The notes beneath the pieces are model-generated. The model searched no databases. It saw only the letters and a program-made list of their open reading frames with translations, and was not told where the DNA came from. A program made the position numbers and the translations under genes. DNA of 64,000 nt from Xanthomonas sp. AM6 (GTDB lineage Bacteria; Pseudomonadota; Gammaproteobacteria; Xanthomonadales; Xanthomonadaceae), in NCBI RefSeq assembly GCF_025665335.1, contig NZ_CP106869.1:4490501-4554500 (forward strand), given 5' to 3'. Shown here one piece after another: positions 45,846 to 54,389 of this stretch. Every line of letters starts with the position of its first letter. Position 1 is the first letter of the stretch.

Positions 45846-48800
45846 TCATTGGCAGGCAAAAAATTCTTCATCAGCGCAGTTGCAATTAACTGTCCGCTGT
45901 GGTGACTTTATCGGATTACCACCGCGAATTGCCTTTATCTTCCAATCGATGGAGACATAGCAACCCTCCACTCGTGTCGGGCAACGTGCCCTGCAAATAT
46001 CCATTTCCGCTGGCTTGCAGGAGTCCGTGCGGGGAAGTCCTTTGCTTTCACTGTAGGGCAAGGATTGCGCGGGAACGGGCATTACCGGGTCAACAGGAAG
46101 GGGGGCAGTTCTAGGTATCAGCCGCGGCAATACCGGACTGAAACGCGGAAACACCAGCGGAGCAAGTCCGTTTGGATCAGAGGAAGAAAGCGGGCTGCTT
46201 GAAACGTATGCGTAGGATGCAATACCACCGCCCAATCCAATCGGATCGCTCTGCGCATATCGCCCACCGCCCGCATCGTAGTCCCGGAAATAGTTCTGGT
46301 TAAGCTCCGTCGCACCGTCGTAGCGCTGACCCGGGAAGCGCATGCCGAACACGAACGCCGTGCCATCGCGATCTGCATCCTGGTCCGGCGGCGAGTTACC
46401 GAACGCCTCGCCCTTGATGTCCCACTTCCAGATCGCCACGTCGCGCACCGGGTCAATGACCGTCCGCGGCGTGCCGAGGTGGTCCGGCTGCACGTAGTTC
46501 AAGGCGGTGCCGGCCAGCACGCCGACTGGCAAGTCGTCGAGCCAGATGGCCTGCTGGAGCGCCTTGCCGTCGGTGTCGTAGTCGCCCAGCCAATGCCCAG
46601 CTTCATCGTAGACCGTGTAGGTGTTGGTCGTGCCCAGGAAGCGGCGCACCTGCTCGCCCCGGTCGTTGTAGCGATACTCCATCGCCAGCGTGCCGCCGCG
46701 CTTGGCCTGGCTCAGCCGCCCCGTCGCGTCGTAGGCGAACTCGCGCGCCGTGCCATCGATGGCCGTGGTGTTGCCCGCCGCATCGTAGCTGCGCGCGGCG
46801 CCGGCCACGCTCGCCAGGCGGTGGCTGTCGGTGGGGTAGCTGTAGATCTGGCTGCTGCCGTTGACTTGCGCACTGAGTCGGTTGCCGGTGGCGTCGTAGC
46901 TGTAACCGTCGATCACGGTGCCGGTCGGGCCGTCCTTGAACGCGGTCAACCGGTCCAGGTTGTCGTAGCCCAAGCTCACGACCGGAGCGGTGTTGCCCGG
47001 CGCCGTCAACGCGGTGAGGTTGCCGACCGGGTCGAAGCCGAAGCCGACGTTGAGGCCGTCGCTGCGGCTGTCCTGGATCGCCAGCGGACGGTAGTCCTGG
47101 TCCAGCACGCGCTGCAGCGGCCGGCCGTTGCCGTAGGACCAGCCGGCACTGGGGCCGAACGGATAGTAGGTGGTGCCGCCGAGCAGTTTCTGTCGCGTGC
47201 CACCGGCAGCGGTGACGCCGACTTCCGTCGCCTGGCCCAGCGCGTTGCGCACGTAGTCCACCATCGCGCCGTCCGGATAGGTCACCCGGCTCAGGCGCCC
47301 GCCCTTGGTGTAGGCATAGCGCACGGCGAAGGCCTTGCCGTTGGTGGTCTGCACCTTGCGCACCACGCGCCCGAAGCGGTCGTAGCAATACTGAGTCAGG
47401 CCGCTGCCGTCTTGCAGCTTGCTCAGGCGACCCAGCGCGAACGTTTCGCCGGCCGCGCAAACGGTCTGGTTCGCGTCGTAGGTGTAGGTCGCGATCAGCG
47501 CCTTGTCGGCGTAGGTCGCCTTGGCCAGACGGCCGAGCACGTCGTAGACGTAGTTGGTCTTGGTGCCGCGCGCGTCGGTCTGGGTGGCCATGTTACCGGC
47601 GCTGTTGTAGGTGTAGCTGGTCACACCGGTGTCGGGGCTGGTCAGCTTCAGCACGTCACCAAACCCGTTGTACTGGTAGCTCGTTGCCAAGCCCTTGGGG
47701 TCGGTGACCTTGGTGGTGCGGTCCAGGGCGTCGTATTCGAACTGGGTCTTCGCTGCAATGCCGCCGACGTCCTGCAGGGCCTGCTTGACCCGGTTCAGCG
47801 GGTCGTAGTCGTTCTGCGTTTTGCGCTTGAGGGCATCGGTCACCAGCTGGACGTTGCCGTTGCTGTCATAGGTGAAATCGGTGGGATCGGCCTCGGCCGT
47901 GGCCTGGGTGGCCAGCTGGCCGAGCTTGTTGTAGATCCGCGACAGTGTGTGCTTGAGCGCGCCCGAAGCGTCCTTGGTGTCTTCTTTGGCCCGGTTGCCG
48001 GAGGCGTCCAACGTGTAGTGGATGCTATTGCCGGCGCCATCGGTCACGTCGGTCAGGCGGTGCGCAGCGTCGTAGCCGTAGGTGACGAAGCTGCCGTCGG
48101 GGTCGGTGACCTTGCTGACGCTGCCCACCTCATCGTAGGCGATGAGCGTAGCCTGATCCTGGTCCGACGGCGTGCCGTCGGCGTTCGCGCGCAGCGTGCT
48201 CGAGGCCGCCCAACCGCGCGGCGTGTAGGTGAGGTCGCGGATCAGGCCATTGGCGTCCTGGGTGCGCGTCGGACGGCCGTTGCGGTCGTAGGCCACGTAG
48301 GTCGTGGCCCGGCCCAGCGCGTCGACCACCTGATACAGATCCCCGGCGCGATGGCAGGCGCCGCCGACGCTGGCGCAGCCGGATTCGTCGGCAGTGAGGT
48401 AGTAACGGTAGGTGGTGATGTCGGCCACGTCGGTGCGCGGACCGTCCTGGCTCAACACCAGGCCGATCTGCGGGCACTGCGTGCCATCGACGGTATCGCA
48501 GTAGCTGGTGAGCCACTGGCGCACGCCGGTAGGCGCGTTGGCCGCGCTCCCGCAGCTGTAGGTCATGGCGGCCGAGACCGCCGGATCGACCTCGCAGCGC
48601 GCCGTCTGCTGGCCGCGTGCGTTGTAGGCCCATGCCGTCTTGGCCGCCGTGGCGCCGGCGGCATCGAGCACGGTGCGGGTCAGCGGCACCCGCAGGCTGG
48701 TATTCCATGTGGTGTTGGTCGTGCGCTGCTGCGGGGTGCCCGAGGCATCGATCTGCTGGGTCAGCAGGCCGCCGGCCGCGTAGGTCGTCTTGGTGACCGT

Positions 48801-50306
48801 GCCCCTGAAGTCGGTCGTCGAAGCCGGATAGCCATTGGCATCGTAGGTCAGCGACTTCCATGGCTGGTTGCATTGTTCACCGCACGCGACGCCGGCACCG
48901 GTCGGCTTCAGAGATCCATAGCCGCTGTCGGTGTAGCCCAAGTAGACCCGCGTCCCCAGTGGCGAGGTGATGGTAGCTGGAATGCCCCAGTTGGAGGTCG
49001 ATGCGGCGTATTCGACCGTCACGGCGTCGACGTTGCCGGCGAAGCTTGAGGAGATCGCCTTGCCGTTGCTGGCGTAGCCGGTGCTCTCGAAGCGAACGCC
49101 CTTTTCGTCGATGACGCCGGTCAGTGCCGTGGGCAGGTTGGCCTTGGAGGTGAGCGTTTGCTCGTTGTAGACGTATTGGCGGGTCTTGCCATCCGGATAT
49201 TGAACGGATGTCAGGTTGCCGGTGGTGTCGTAGCCATAGGTCAGCGTGCCGCCGTCGGGCAAAGTGACCGTGCTCAGGCGGCTATTGCTGTCGTAAGCGA
49301 AGCCCAGCGAGCGGCCACCCGCGTCGGTCACCCGCTGCAGTAGGTTGGGTGGGGTCTTGGTGCCGGGCACCGTCGGCGGATCGCTGTACTCCAGGGTCAG
49401 CACCGTCTGGCCCATGCGGTCGAAAACCGAGCGCAGCAGGCCAGCAGTGTCGTAGATCTCCGTCTGCTGCGTGGCCCTGACCTCCAGTGCGAAGCCCAGC
49501 AGCAGTCCGGCACCATCCCGGCGCTCGGTCAGGATGTCGGGCACGTCCGGGTCCGTCGTCCACACCCCGTTGCTCAGGCGGAACCGCTCAACGCCGCCGT
49601 CCGGACGCCGGGCCTCGACTCGGCTGCCGCCATTGGTGACGCCGGACAACATAACGTCCAGCGTGCGCTCAAACGAATGGCGCCACTGCTTGCCCAGCGC
49701 GACCGAGGTGACGAAGGTCTTGCTGTTGTAGAAGCGGCGAAGGGTCAGCCAGGTCGGCGAGTCGTAATCGGTGTCCTGGCGGAACATGTTGCCGGTGGCG
49801 GTATTGATCGGGTCGCCTTCGAAGGAACTGCCCCGATGCACGCCACCCTGCTTCAGCGCTGCGTCGCCGCTGCTGCCATGCGGACCCGTGTTGTCGCCCC
49901 TCTGACCCAAGCCGCCGGTGCACATCGTGTTACAGCTGCCGGTGTTCTTCGCTGGCGCGCCTTGGCCGGCGATGTTGTCGTTCGCGAACACCCTCCCCCA
50001 CTCGCGCCCGTTGGAATAAACGTAGGCAACAGTAAAACCGTCGCTGTAGGAATCGGTAATGACAGGCGGGTCGACACAACCTCCTGAACCGGTTTCGCAC
50101 AGCCGCATAATTCCGTCATGGATGAACTGCACCGCTTGACCAACCGTCGGAAAGGCGGCTGATCCGCTCGGGGAGCTGGCCGAATAGGGAGGCCCGTATT
50201 GCCGCTGCGGCGCCGCTTGGCTCAGCGGCGAAACCAGCATCCCGGCGAGCAACAACAGGCAGGCCACGCCGATACGGCGGGAGAGACGAACGTGGGGGTT
50301 CGACAC
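45846..50306 (-). CDS. Sec-exported RHS/YD-repeat polymorphic toxin
   Basis: A 1486-residue RHS protein. GTG at 50306, six bases after AAGGA, opens a signal peptide (RRIGVACLLLLAGMLVSPLS, cleaved after SQA). A DUF6531-type region follows (GDPINTATGNMFRQDTDYDS), then dozens of YD repeats (such as YTYDANQTVCAAGE and YEFDALDRTTKV-like units). The core ends in QSDPIGLGGGIASYAYVSSS. The variable tip of about 110 residues has a proline-rich linker (FSPVLPRLIPRTAPLPVDPV) and a small domain with seven cysteines. No PAAR or Hcp domain is present, so export is by Sec rather than as a type VI spike. The tip activity is unknown. Confidence 0.88.
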   Translation of the reverse strand: MSNPHVRLSRRIGVACLLLLAGMLVSPLSQAAPQRQYGPPYSASSPSGSAAFPTVGQAVQFIHDGIMRLCETGSGGCVDPPVITDSYSDGFTVAYVYSNGREWGRVFANDNIAGQGAPAKNTGSCNTMCTGGLGQRGDNTGPHGSSGDAALKQGGVHRGSSFEGDPINTATGNMFRQDTDYDSPTWLTLRRFYNSKTFVTSVALGKQWRHSFERTLDVMLSGVTNGGSRVEARRPDGGVERFRLSNGVWTTDPDVPDILTERRDGAGLLLGFALEVRATQQTEIYDTAGLLRSVFDRMGQTVLTLEYSDPPTVPGTKTPPNLLQRVTDAGGRSLGFAYDSNSRLSTVTLPDGGTLTYGYDTTGNLTSVQYPDGKTRQYVYNEQTLTSKANLPTALTGVIDEKGVRFESTGYASNGKAISSSFAGNVDAVTVEYAASTSNWGIPATITSPLGTRVYLGYTDSGYGSLKPTGAGVACGEQCNQPWKSLTYDANGYPASTTDFRGTVTKTTYAAGGLLTQQIDASGTPQQRTTNTTWNTSLRVPLTRTVLDAAGATAAKTAWAYNARGQQTARCEVDPAVSAAMTYSCGSAANAPTGVRQWLTSYCDTVDGTQCPQIGLVLSQDGPRTDVADITTYRYYLTADESGCASVGGACHRAGDLYQVVDALGRATTYVAYDRNGRPTRTQDANGLIRDLTYTPRGWAASSTLRANADGTPSDQDQATLIAYDEVGSVSKVTDPDGSFVTYGYDAAHRLTDVTDGAGNSIHYTLDASGNRAKEDTKDASGALKHTLSRIYNKLGQLATQATAEADPTDFTYDSNGNVQLVTDALKRKTQNDYDPLNRVKQALQDVGGIAAKTQFEYDALDRTTKVTDPKGLATSYQYNGFGDVLKLTSPDTGVTSYTYNSAGNMATQTDARGTKTNYVYDVLGRLAKATYADKALIATYTYDANQTVCAAGETFALGRLSKLQDGSGLTQYCYDRFGRVVRKVQTTNGKAFAVRYAYTKGGRLSRVTYPDGAMVDYVRNALGQATEVGVTAAGGTRQKLLGGTTYYPFGPSAGWSYGNGRPLQRVLDQDYRPLAIQDSRSDGLNVGFGFDPVGNLTALTAPGNTAPVVSLGYDNLDRLTAFKDGPTGTVIDGYSYDATGNRLSAQVNGSSQIYSYPTDSHRLASVAGAARSYDAAGNTTAIDGTAREFAYDATGRLSQAKRGGTLAMEYRYNDRGEQVRRFLGTTNTYTVYDEAGHWLGDYDTDGKALQQAIWLDDLPVGVLAGTALNYVQPDHLGTPRTVIDPVRDVAIWKWDIKGEAFGNSPPDQDADRDGTAFVFGMRFPGQRYDGATELNQNYFRDYDAGGGRYAQSDPIGLGGGIASYAYVSSSPLSSSDPNGLAPLVFPRFSPVLPRLIPRTAPLPVDPVMPVPAQSLPYSESKGLPRTDSCKPAEMDICRARCPTRVEGCYVSIDWKIKAIRGGNPIKSPQRTVNCNCADEEFFACQ

Positions 50307-50747
50307 AGCGTCATCCTTGAGCTTGGATAGAGTTGTAGGTGGTGACCGCGGTGCGCGGGAATTGCCCGGCACCAACAAATCGTATCGCTCCTTTGTTGCA
50401 AATTCTGAGACGGCTAGAACATTCTTGTGGGAGGTAGCTTGATTCGCCATCGGCCAACAAGCTGTGGGGCACGCGTCAGCCACCGCCCCCTCTAGCCATG
50501 TCCACCACCTTGCCAAGCCCATAGGCGATCGAGGCACGGGGACCGGAAACTCGACGATCGAGCGCGGGGTGCTTCTGCCAAATCGTAACTTGCCATCACT
50601 CGGGTCGATGCCTGCGTCCATCGTTCGTGTCGCGCGCGAACGATGGGCGCGTGGCGATAAAGCCACAGGGCAACTCCTGCTTCCGGCGGGCAATCGGACT
50701 CGTATCCGACCAGCACCGACACACAATCGATCAGTCGGCGCGCTGGC
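50307..50747. other. 441-bp gap upstream of rhs
   Basis: Contains the rhs promoter region but no supported gene. Open frames extend the rhs frame upstream, but the signal peptide and ribosome site argue against using them. An AT-richer stretch near 50375-50430 is the likely promoter zone. Confidence 0.5.
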
Positions 50748-51146
50748 TCAGCATCCGCTGGTGCCCAGCGTAGGCGCGATCACCAGCGCGCCATCGACGA
50801 TGGCGATGTGCGGCTTGCTGCCCGGCGCGAATCCCAGTTCCGCCAGCCATTGGCCGCTCAGCCGCAGGATGGGAATGCGCCGGCTCTGCCGGCGGCCGTC
50901 CACCAGCACGTCCTGGCAGACATAGCCCACCGTGCATTGCGTAGGGCAGCGCGGAGTGTGGGAACGCTTGAGCCGCAGTTCGTCTTCCGTCGGAACCGGA
51001 TTGAACAGCGTGGTGCGCGACAGGTTGCCAAGGGATAGCCCAATCATCGTTGAGGTGGCAGCAGCCGCGTCGAACGGGTTTGCTGGCTTGCGAGTGCGGC
51101 GACGGGGGACCGGAGTGCTAGCGGATGCGATTGCTTTGCGGGACAT
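50748..51146 (-). CDS. SymE-family toxin-like protein
   Basis: A 132-residue protein whose C-terminal half matches the SymE/AbrB-like fold: RRIPILRLSGQWLAELGFAP, then GSKPHIAIVDGALVI. SymE proteins are SOS-linked toxins acting on nucleic acids and controlled by an antisense RNA (SymR). Here about 75 residues of basic, Thr/Pro-rich sequence (TPVPRRRTRKPANPFDAAAA) precede the domain, longer than in E. coli SymE. The start ATG at 51146 has a GAGGAA site. It lies upstream of the rhs gene on the same strand, with a structured RNA element before it. No antisense promoter was identified with confidence. Confidence 0.75.
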   Translation of the reverse strand: MSRKAIASASTPVPRRRTRKPANPFDAAAATSTMIGLSLGNLSRTTLFNPVPTEDELRLKRSHTPRCPTQCTVGYVCQDVLVDGRRQSRRIPILRLSGQWLAELGFAPGSKPHIAIVDGALVIAPTLGTSGC

Positions 51147-51307
51147 AGTGGATTCCTCGGTAGCAAAGGGAATCCGCCACGCCGAGACCAATCGAGGTGG
51201 CGGACGGTACGGGTTGGTCTACCGGACCGAGGACCGGCGGGGCCGAAGCCCCCCGCGTACCGCCCGCCATGAACTGGCGAGTACGCGCCTCACACGACGC
51301 CGGGCAA

Positions 51308-51340
51308 CAAAAAAGCGCCGAGCATCGGACGATGGGCGCT
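51308..51340 (-). terminator. Rho-independent terminator before symE-like gene
   Basis: On the minus strand AGCGCC pairs with GGCGCT (51335-51340 with 51314-51319). The stem is extended by CATCG/CGATG and a GA loop, with a three-base bulge, and is followed by TTTTTT. It ends the structured element that starts near 51391 and stands 160 bp before the symE-like start. Confidence 0.78.
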
Positions 51341-51391
51341 GGTGCGCCTCGATAGCGGGAGACCAATCCCGGCTGCGTGACTTAACGCAGC
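51308..51391 (-). ncRNA. Candidate structured small RNA (~84 nt)
   Basis: A promoter-like pair is followed by stems GCTGCGT-TAAGTC-ACGCAGC, then CGGGA-TTGGTC-TCCCG, then GGCGC-ACCA-GCGCC, and a strong terminator. A diverged copy at 43419-43514 keeps the promoter hexamers and the CGGG/CCCG hairpin although much of the sequence differs. It could be a free small RNA or an attenuating leader of the symE-like gene. It is on the same strand as that gene, so it is not a SymR-type antisense RNA. Confidence 0.5.
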
Positions 51392-51397
51392 GATTCA

Positions 51398-51426
51398 ATC
51401 TTGCTCTTTGGCAATGTCCGTGTCAA
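51398..51426 (-). promoter_or_regulatory. Sigma70-type promoter of the structured RNA
   Basis: On the minus strand TTGACA (51426-51421) and CAAGAT (51403-51398) are separated by exactly 17 bp, with AT-rich DNA upstream (ATAAAAGTCTACT-like). The predicted transcript would start near 51391. Confidence 0.6.
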
Positions 51427-51468
51427 CGAGCTTTACAGACGGAATGAAAAATATACATTAATAAAAGT

Positions 51469-52104
51469 CTACTTTTCCCGGTCATTTTGCTCCTTGTGAC
51501 GAGGCCGTGGCTTTCGCGGCTCAAACAAAGTGGGTTGTAAATCTAAAACACCGTCCCTTATCAACTGATCCACTGGCAACGCCGAGATCACTTCATAAAG
51601 GATGTCATATTCTTTGTCTATTAGCTCAGCAACCAAGCCGAGCACTTCCTGGGCTAAAGAGTAGAATCTATCGATATCTACCGAGCCCGCACAGGCCACA
51701 CGCCCCAGAGAAAACCCTATTTTATCGAATTCCTGCCGCCCGCCATCATCTTTCCTTACATCAACGTATGCCGCAGAAAGCTCAGCACTACCAACCGAAT
51801 GAGCATAACTTCCATTTCTCAAATCAATAATATGGCTGTGTGTAGATCGACCTTGCCTAGACAAAGAGTTAAGAACAAACTCTCGATTCCACTTAACGAC
51901 GCCATTCGTAAAGCACCGAGCGTAACGAATAATTGCGCTCGCCCAGCATGCCTCACTCAAAACTGCTGAATGGTTCGGGAAGTTCGGCCCTATCCTTATC
52001 TCGTCAAGCCACCGCATGACCAATTCTAGATCATGCTCCACGATCGCCAAGTCGGCCAATGGCTGTGCTTGTGGCCGATTAATGACATAGGATGTGACAT
52101 CCAC
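51469..52104 (-). CDS. HEPN-motif protein, possible defence RNase
   Basis: A 211-residue, largely helical protein of low GC. Near the middle, HIIDLRNGSYAHSVGSAELS contains R-N-x4-H, the RX4-6H motif of HEPN ribonucleases, in the typical LRN...AHS setting. It has an acidic helix-rich C-terminus and a Lys/Arg-rich tail (RKPRPRHKEQNDREK). It follows the P-loop ATPase gene by 70 bp on the same strand. HEPN RNases paired with ATPases are common in abortive-infection systems, so a defence role is plausible. No exact family is recognised. Confidence 0.55.
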   Translation of the reverse strand: MDVTSYVINRPQAQPLADLAIVEHDLELVMRWLDEIRIGPNFPNHSAVLSEACWASAIIRYARCFTNGVVKWNREFVLNSLSRQGRSTHSHIIDLRNGSYAHSVGSAELSAAYVDVRKDDGGRQEFDKIGFSLGRVACAGSVDIDRFYSLAQEVLGLVAELIDKEYDILYEVISALPVDQLIRDGVLDLQPTLFEPRKPRPRHKEQNDREK

Positions 52105-52174
52105 GATTCACCCCGCAGTAATTCTTCCAACGCGCTCAGCTATTTTCCCATGTTACTGAGATCTCACCCAGCAA

Positions 52175-53451
52175 TTAATTTGGTTCTTTTAGACGCCCAG
52201 ACCATCTTAAATACACCAGCAGATAGGGATCTGGAATGTCGAGAATTTGCGTCTGCTCATCCCAGTCAAGCACACGCTCATTCGGAAACTTCTGTTCAGC
52301 TAGTCGTGCCATATGTAGACATGTCCCGATTACACTAGACCCGACGGGAGCATCAACGACGCATATTTTCTGGGTACGCTCCAGCAGTTCCTGATAAGGA
52401 AAAGAAAGGCCAGGGGGGTCCGAAGCGACGGCTTTTAACACACAACGATAAACATCACCATTAGTATCATCAGTGAATTGGTACATTTTTCGTTCGATCC
52501 CGCGCGTTTTAGGCCCGGAGTCAAGAACATCGACTAACGACCTAAAGCTTGCCGTAGTGCTAACCTGCTCAAATATCTTAGAAAAATGTGCTTCTGTGAG
52601 TGGATATGCTTGTAGACTCTCTAGCGCCCCCCTGACATCTAAGACAAAGCAAGCTTGTAAGCATATTTGTTGCATAAGCTGCGGCGAACCAGCAGCCTCA
52701 GTGGCGAGCCTTTTTAGATCAGGCAAGCCGATTTCCACATTTAACCGATTAAAACCTTCAGTCCCAATTCTAACCAAGTCATCCAAATCCCAGTAGTTGA
52801 GATCGAAGCTGCTAACTCGTCCACGCAGTTCCGGATTAGCACGGAGAATGTCATCGCCACGGTGCAGGACAGCAGCGGTACATATTTTTATTTTGAGTCT
52901 AACTGCTTCTTTAAGAGCTTTTGCCGCCTCTGCTTGGACGTCGCGCGGCATATAGTGGAAATCATCAACCAATAGAACGTAGTCGCTGTTGGAAATCTCT
53001 CTTTCCACTTGAGCTAGGCCAGCCCGCGATGAGAGTGACACAGTCGAGGAAGAAGTAGATGCCTTCGCACCACCTTCTGCTCCAGCTTCTCCGCCGCCAA
53101 AACCCAAGATATTCGCTTTCGCCTTAGCGGAGATGCCTACAGAAGTCTCTCTACCTCCTCCCTTGGAAAGGGAAACACTATTTGGCACCCCCATCCAATT
53201 AAGAACTTTATCCCATATATCGTCTGCTGACTTAATGCCAACGCCAGACACGGCTATTAAATTATCTTTTCCAACAACCTTTCTACCAGCACTGTCTTGC
53301 CAGACTTCGATGGTCCTGCAAGGGAAACTAATTGCCCGGGCGTTTCCAGAGCATCGCGAAGAGAAGTTTCAAGTTGTTGATCACCTCTTTCCACATACGT
53401 GTAGGCTGGAAAAGCGCCAGGAGTGAACACTTCAACCGCCCTAAGGTTCAT
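52175..53451 (-). pseudogene. P-loop ATPase, split by a one-base deletion
   Basis: Two adjacent frames make one ATPase. The first (from ATG 53451 or GTG 53478) has Walker A as AGPSKSGKTVLVE and stops at 53257. Adding one G at about 53278 restores VERVVGKDNLIAVSGVGIKS, which continues in the second frame. That part has Walker B in DYVLLVDDFHYMP, a sensor-like CTAAVLHR, and a lid region AAGSPQLMQQICLQA like STAND/Orc-type ATPases. A C-terminal domain follows. It sits 70 bp before a HEPN-motif gene. The deletion may be real or a sequencing error. Confidence 0.75.
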
Positions 53452-53455
53452 TAGA

Positions 53456-54295
53456 TCACCCACACTTCGAATACCCACAATTCAAACAAGTCGCACACCC
53501 GTCCATGATCACCAGGGCCTTGGTGTTGCACTTGTGGCACATCGTGGCCGACGGCGGGAAACTCGCGCCGTCGCCGGTGACGGCGATGTCTTCTTCGTGG
53601 TCGGCGGTGGAGTTGGCGACAACCGTCCCTTCGTCCGCCCTTCGGGCACCTTCTCCCGCAGGAGAAGGCGCGGCCGGCTTCACTTCACTGTTTTTTTTTG
53701 AGCGGTCTTCGTACTGCTTGCGCTTTTCGGCGATCAGTGCGCGCTGGTGGTCGCTCATCTCCGGGTCGTGCAGCAGGCCGATGGACTTCATGTGCTCTTC
53801 GACGATGCTGCCCAGTTCGGCCACCAGCGAGGGCATGTACACGCCGCCGGCCTTGAAGTAGCCGCCCTTGGGGTCGAACACGGCCTTCATCTCGTCGACC
53901 AGGAAGGTGACGTCGCCGCCCTTGCGGAACACGGCGGACATGATGCGGGTCAGCGCCACGATCCACTGGAAGTGTTCCATGGACTTGGAGTTGACGAAGA
54001 TCTCGAACGGGCGGCGCAGTTCGTGCTCGGTGCCGGCGTTGAGCACGATGTCGTTGAGGGTCACGTACATGGCGTGTTCCACCAACGGCGATTTGATCTT
54101 GTAGGTGCTGCCGATCAGCACGTCGGGGCGCTCGATGCGCTCGTGCATGTGGATGATGTTGTCCGCCGGCGCTTCGGCCTCGGCGGTGGCGCGGTCGATC
54201 GACGCGGCGGGCACGGGCGGTGCGGCCTCGCGCGCCTTGTCTTCGGCGGTGACGACGGCGTAGCCCTTGATTTTCTTGTCGATCTTGACGGCCAT
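53456..54295 (-). CDS. nrdJb: Class II ribonucleotide reductase subunit NrdJb
   Basis: A 279-residue accessory part of the split B12-dependent ribonucleotide reductase. It holds the C-terminal part of the NrdJ fold (SPLVEHAMYVTLNDIVLNAG, then GGDVTFLVDEMKAVFDPKGG). It ends with the cysteine motif MCHKCNTKALVIMDGCATCL, then NCGYSKCG, which regenerates the active site and binds zinc. About 20 residues (PSPAGEGARRADEGTVV) come from an in-frame copy of a palindromic repeat. The gene lies 94 bp after the histone H1-like gene. Confidence 0.9.
   Translation of the reverse strand: MAVKIDKKIKGYAVVTAEDKAREAAPPVPAASIDRATAEAEAPADNIIHMHERIERPDVLIGSTYKIKSPLVEHAMYVTLNDIVLNAGTEHELRRPFEIFVNSKSMEHFQWIVALTRIMSAVFRKGGDVTFLVDEMKAVFDPKGGYFKAGGVYMPSLVAELGSIVEEHMKSIGLLHDPEMSDHQRALIAEKRKQYEDRSKKNSEVKPAAPSPAGEGARRADEGTVVANSTADHEEDIAVTGDGASFPPSATMCHKCNTKALVIMDGCATCLNCGYSKCG
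53624..53670. repeat. Intragenic CCCTCTCCC-family repeat inside nrdJb
   Basis: CCCTTCGTCCGCCCTTCGGG followed by CACCTTCTCCCGCAGGAGAAGG. It has the CGCCCTTCGGGC and CTTCTCCCGC..GGAGAAGG palindromes of the dispersed repeat family. It is translated as part of a low-complexity linker in NrdJb without breaking the frame. Confidence 0.7.
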
Positions 54296-54330
54296 GATGC
54301 GTTTCCTGATGTGCGTGTCGTAATGGGGCG

Positions 54331-54373
54331 CACGTCCCTCGCCCTGCCCCTCTCCCGCGAACGGGAGAGGGGA
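54331..54373. repeat. CCCTCTCCC-family hairpin between H1-like gene and nrdJb
   Basis: CCCTCGCCCTGCCCCTCTCC then CGCGAACGGGAGAGGGG, a hairpin with stem CCCCTCTCCCG. It lies in the 94-bp gap of the nrd cluster and could stabilise the upstream RNA or stop it. Confidence 0.75.
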
Positions 54374-54389
54374 TGCAGCGTGGGACGGC

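Noticed and set aside
53423-53701. Short plus-strand frames over the nrdJb 3' end and the ATPase start
   Set aside because: They overlap well-supported minus-strand coding sequence and have no motif or ribosome site.
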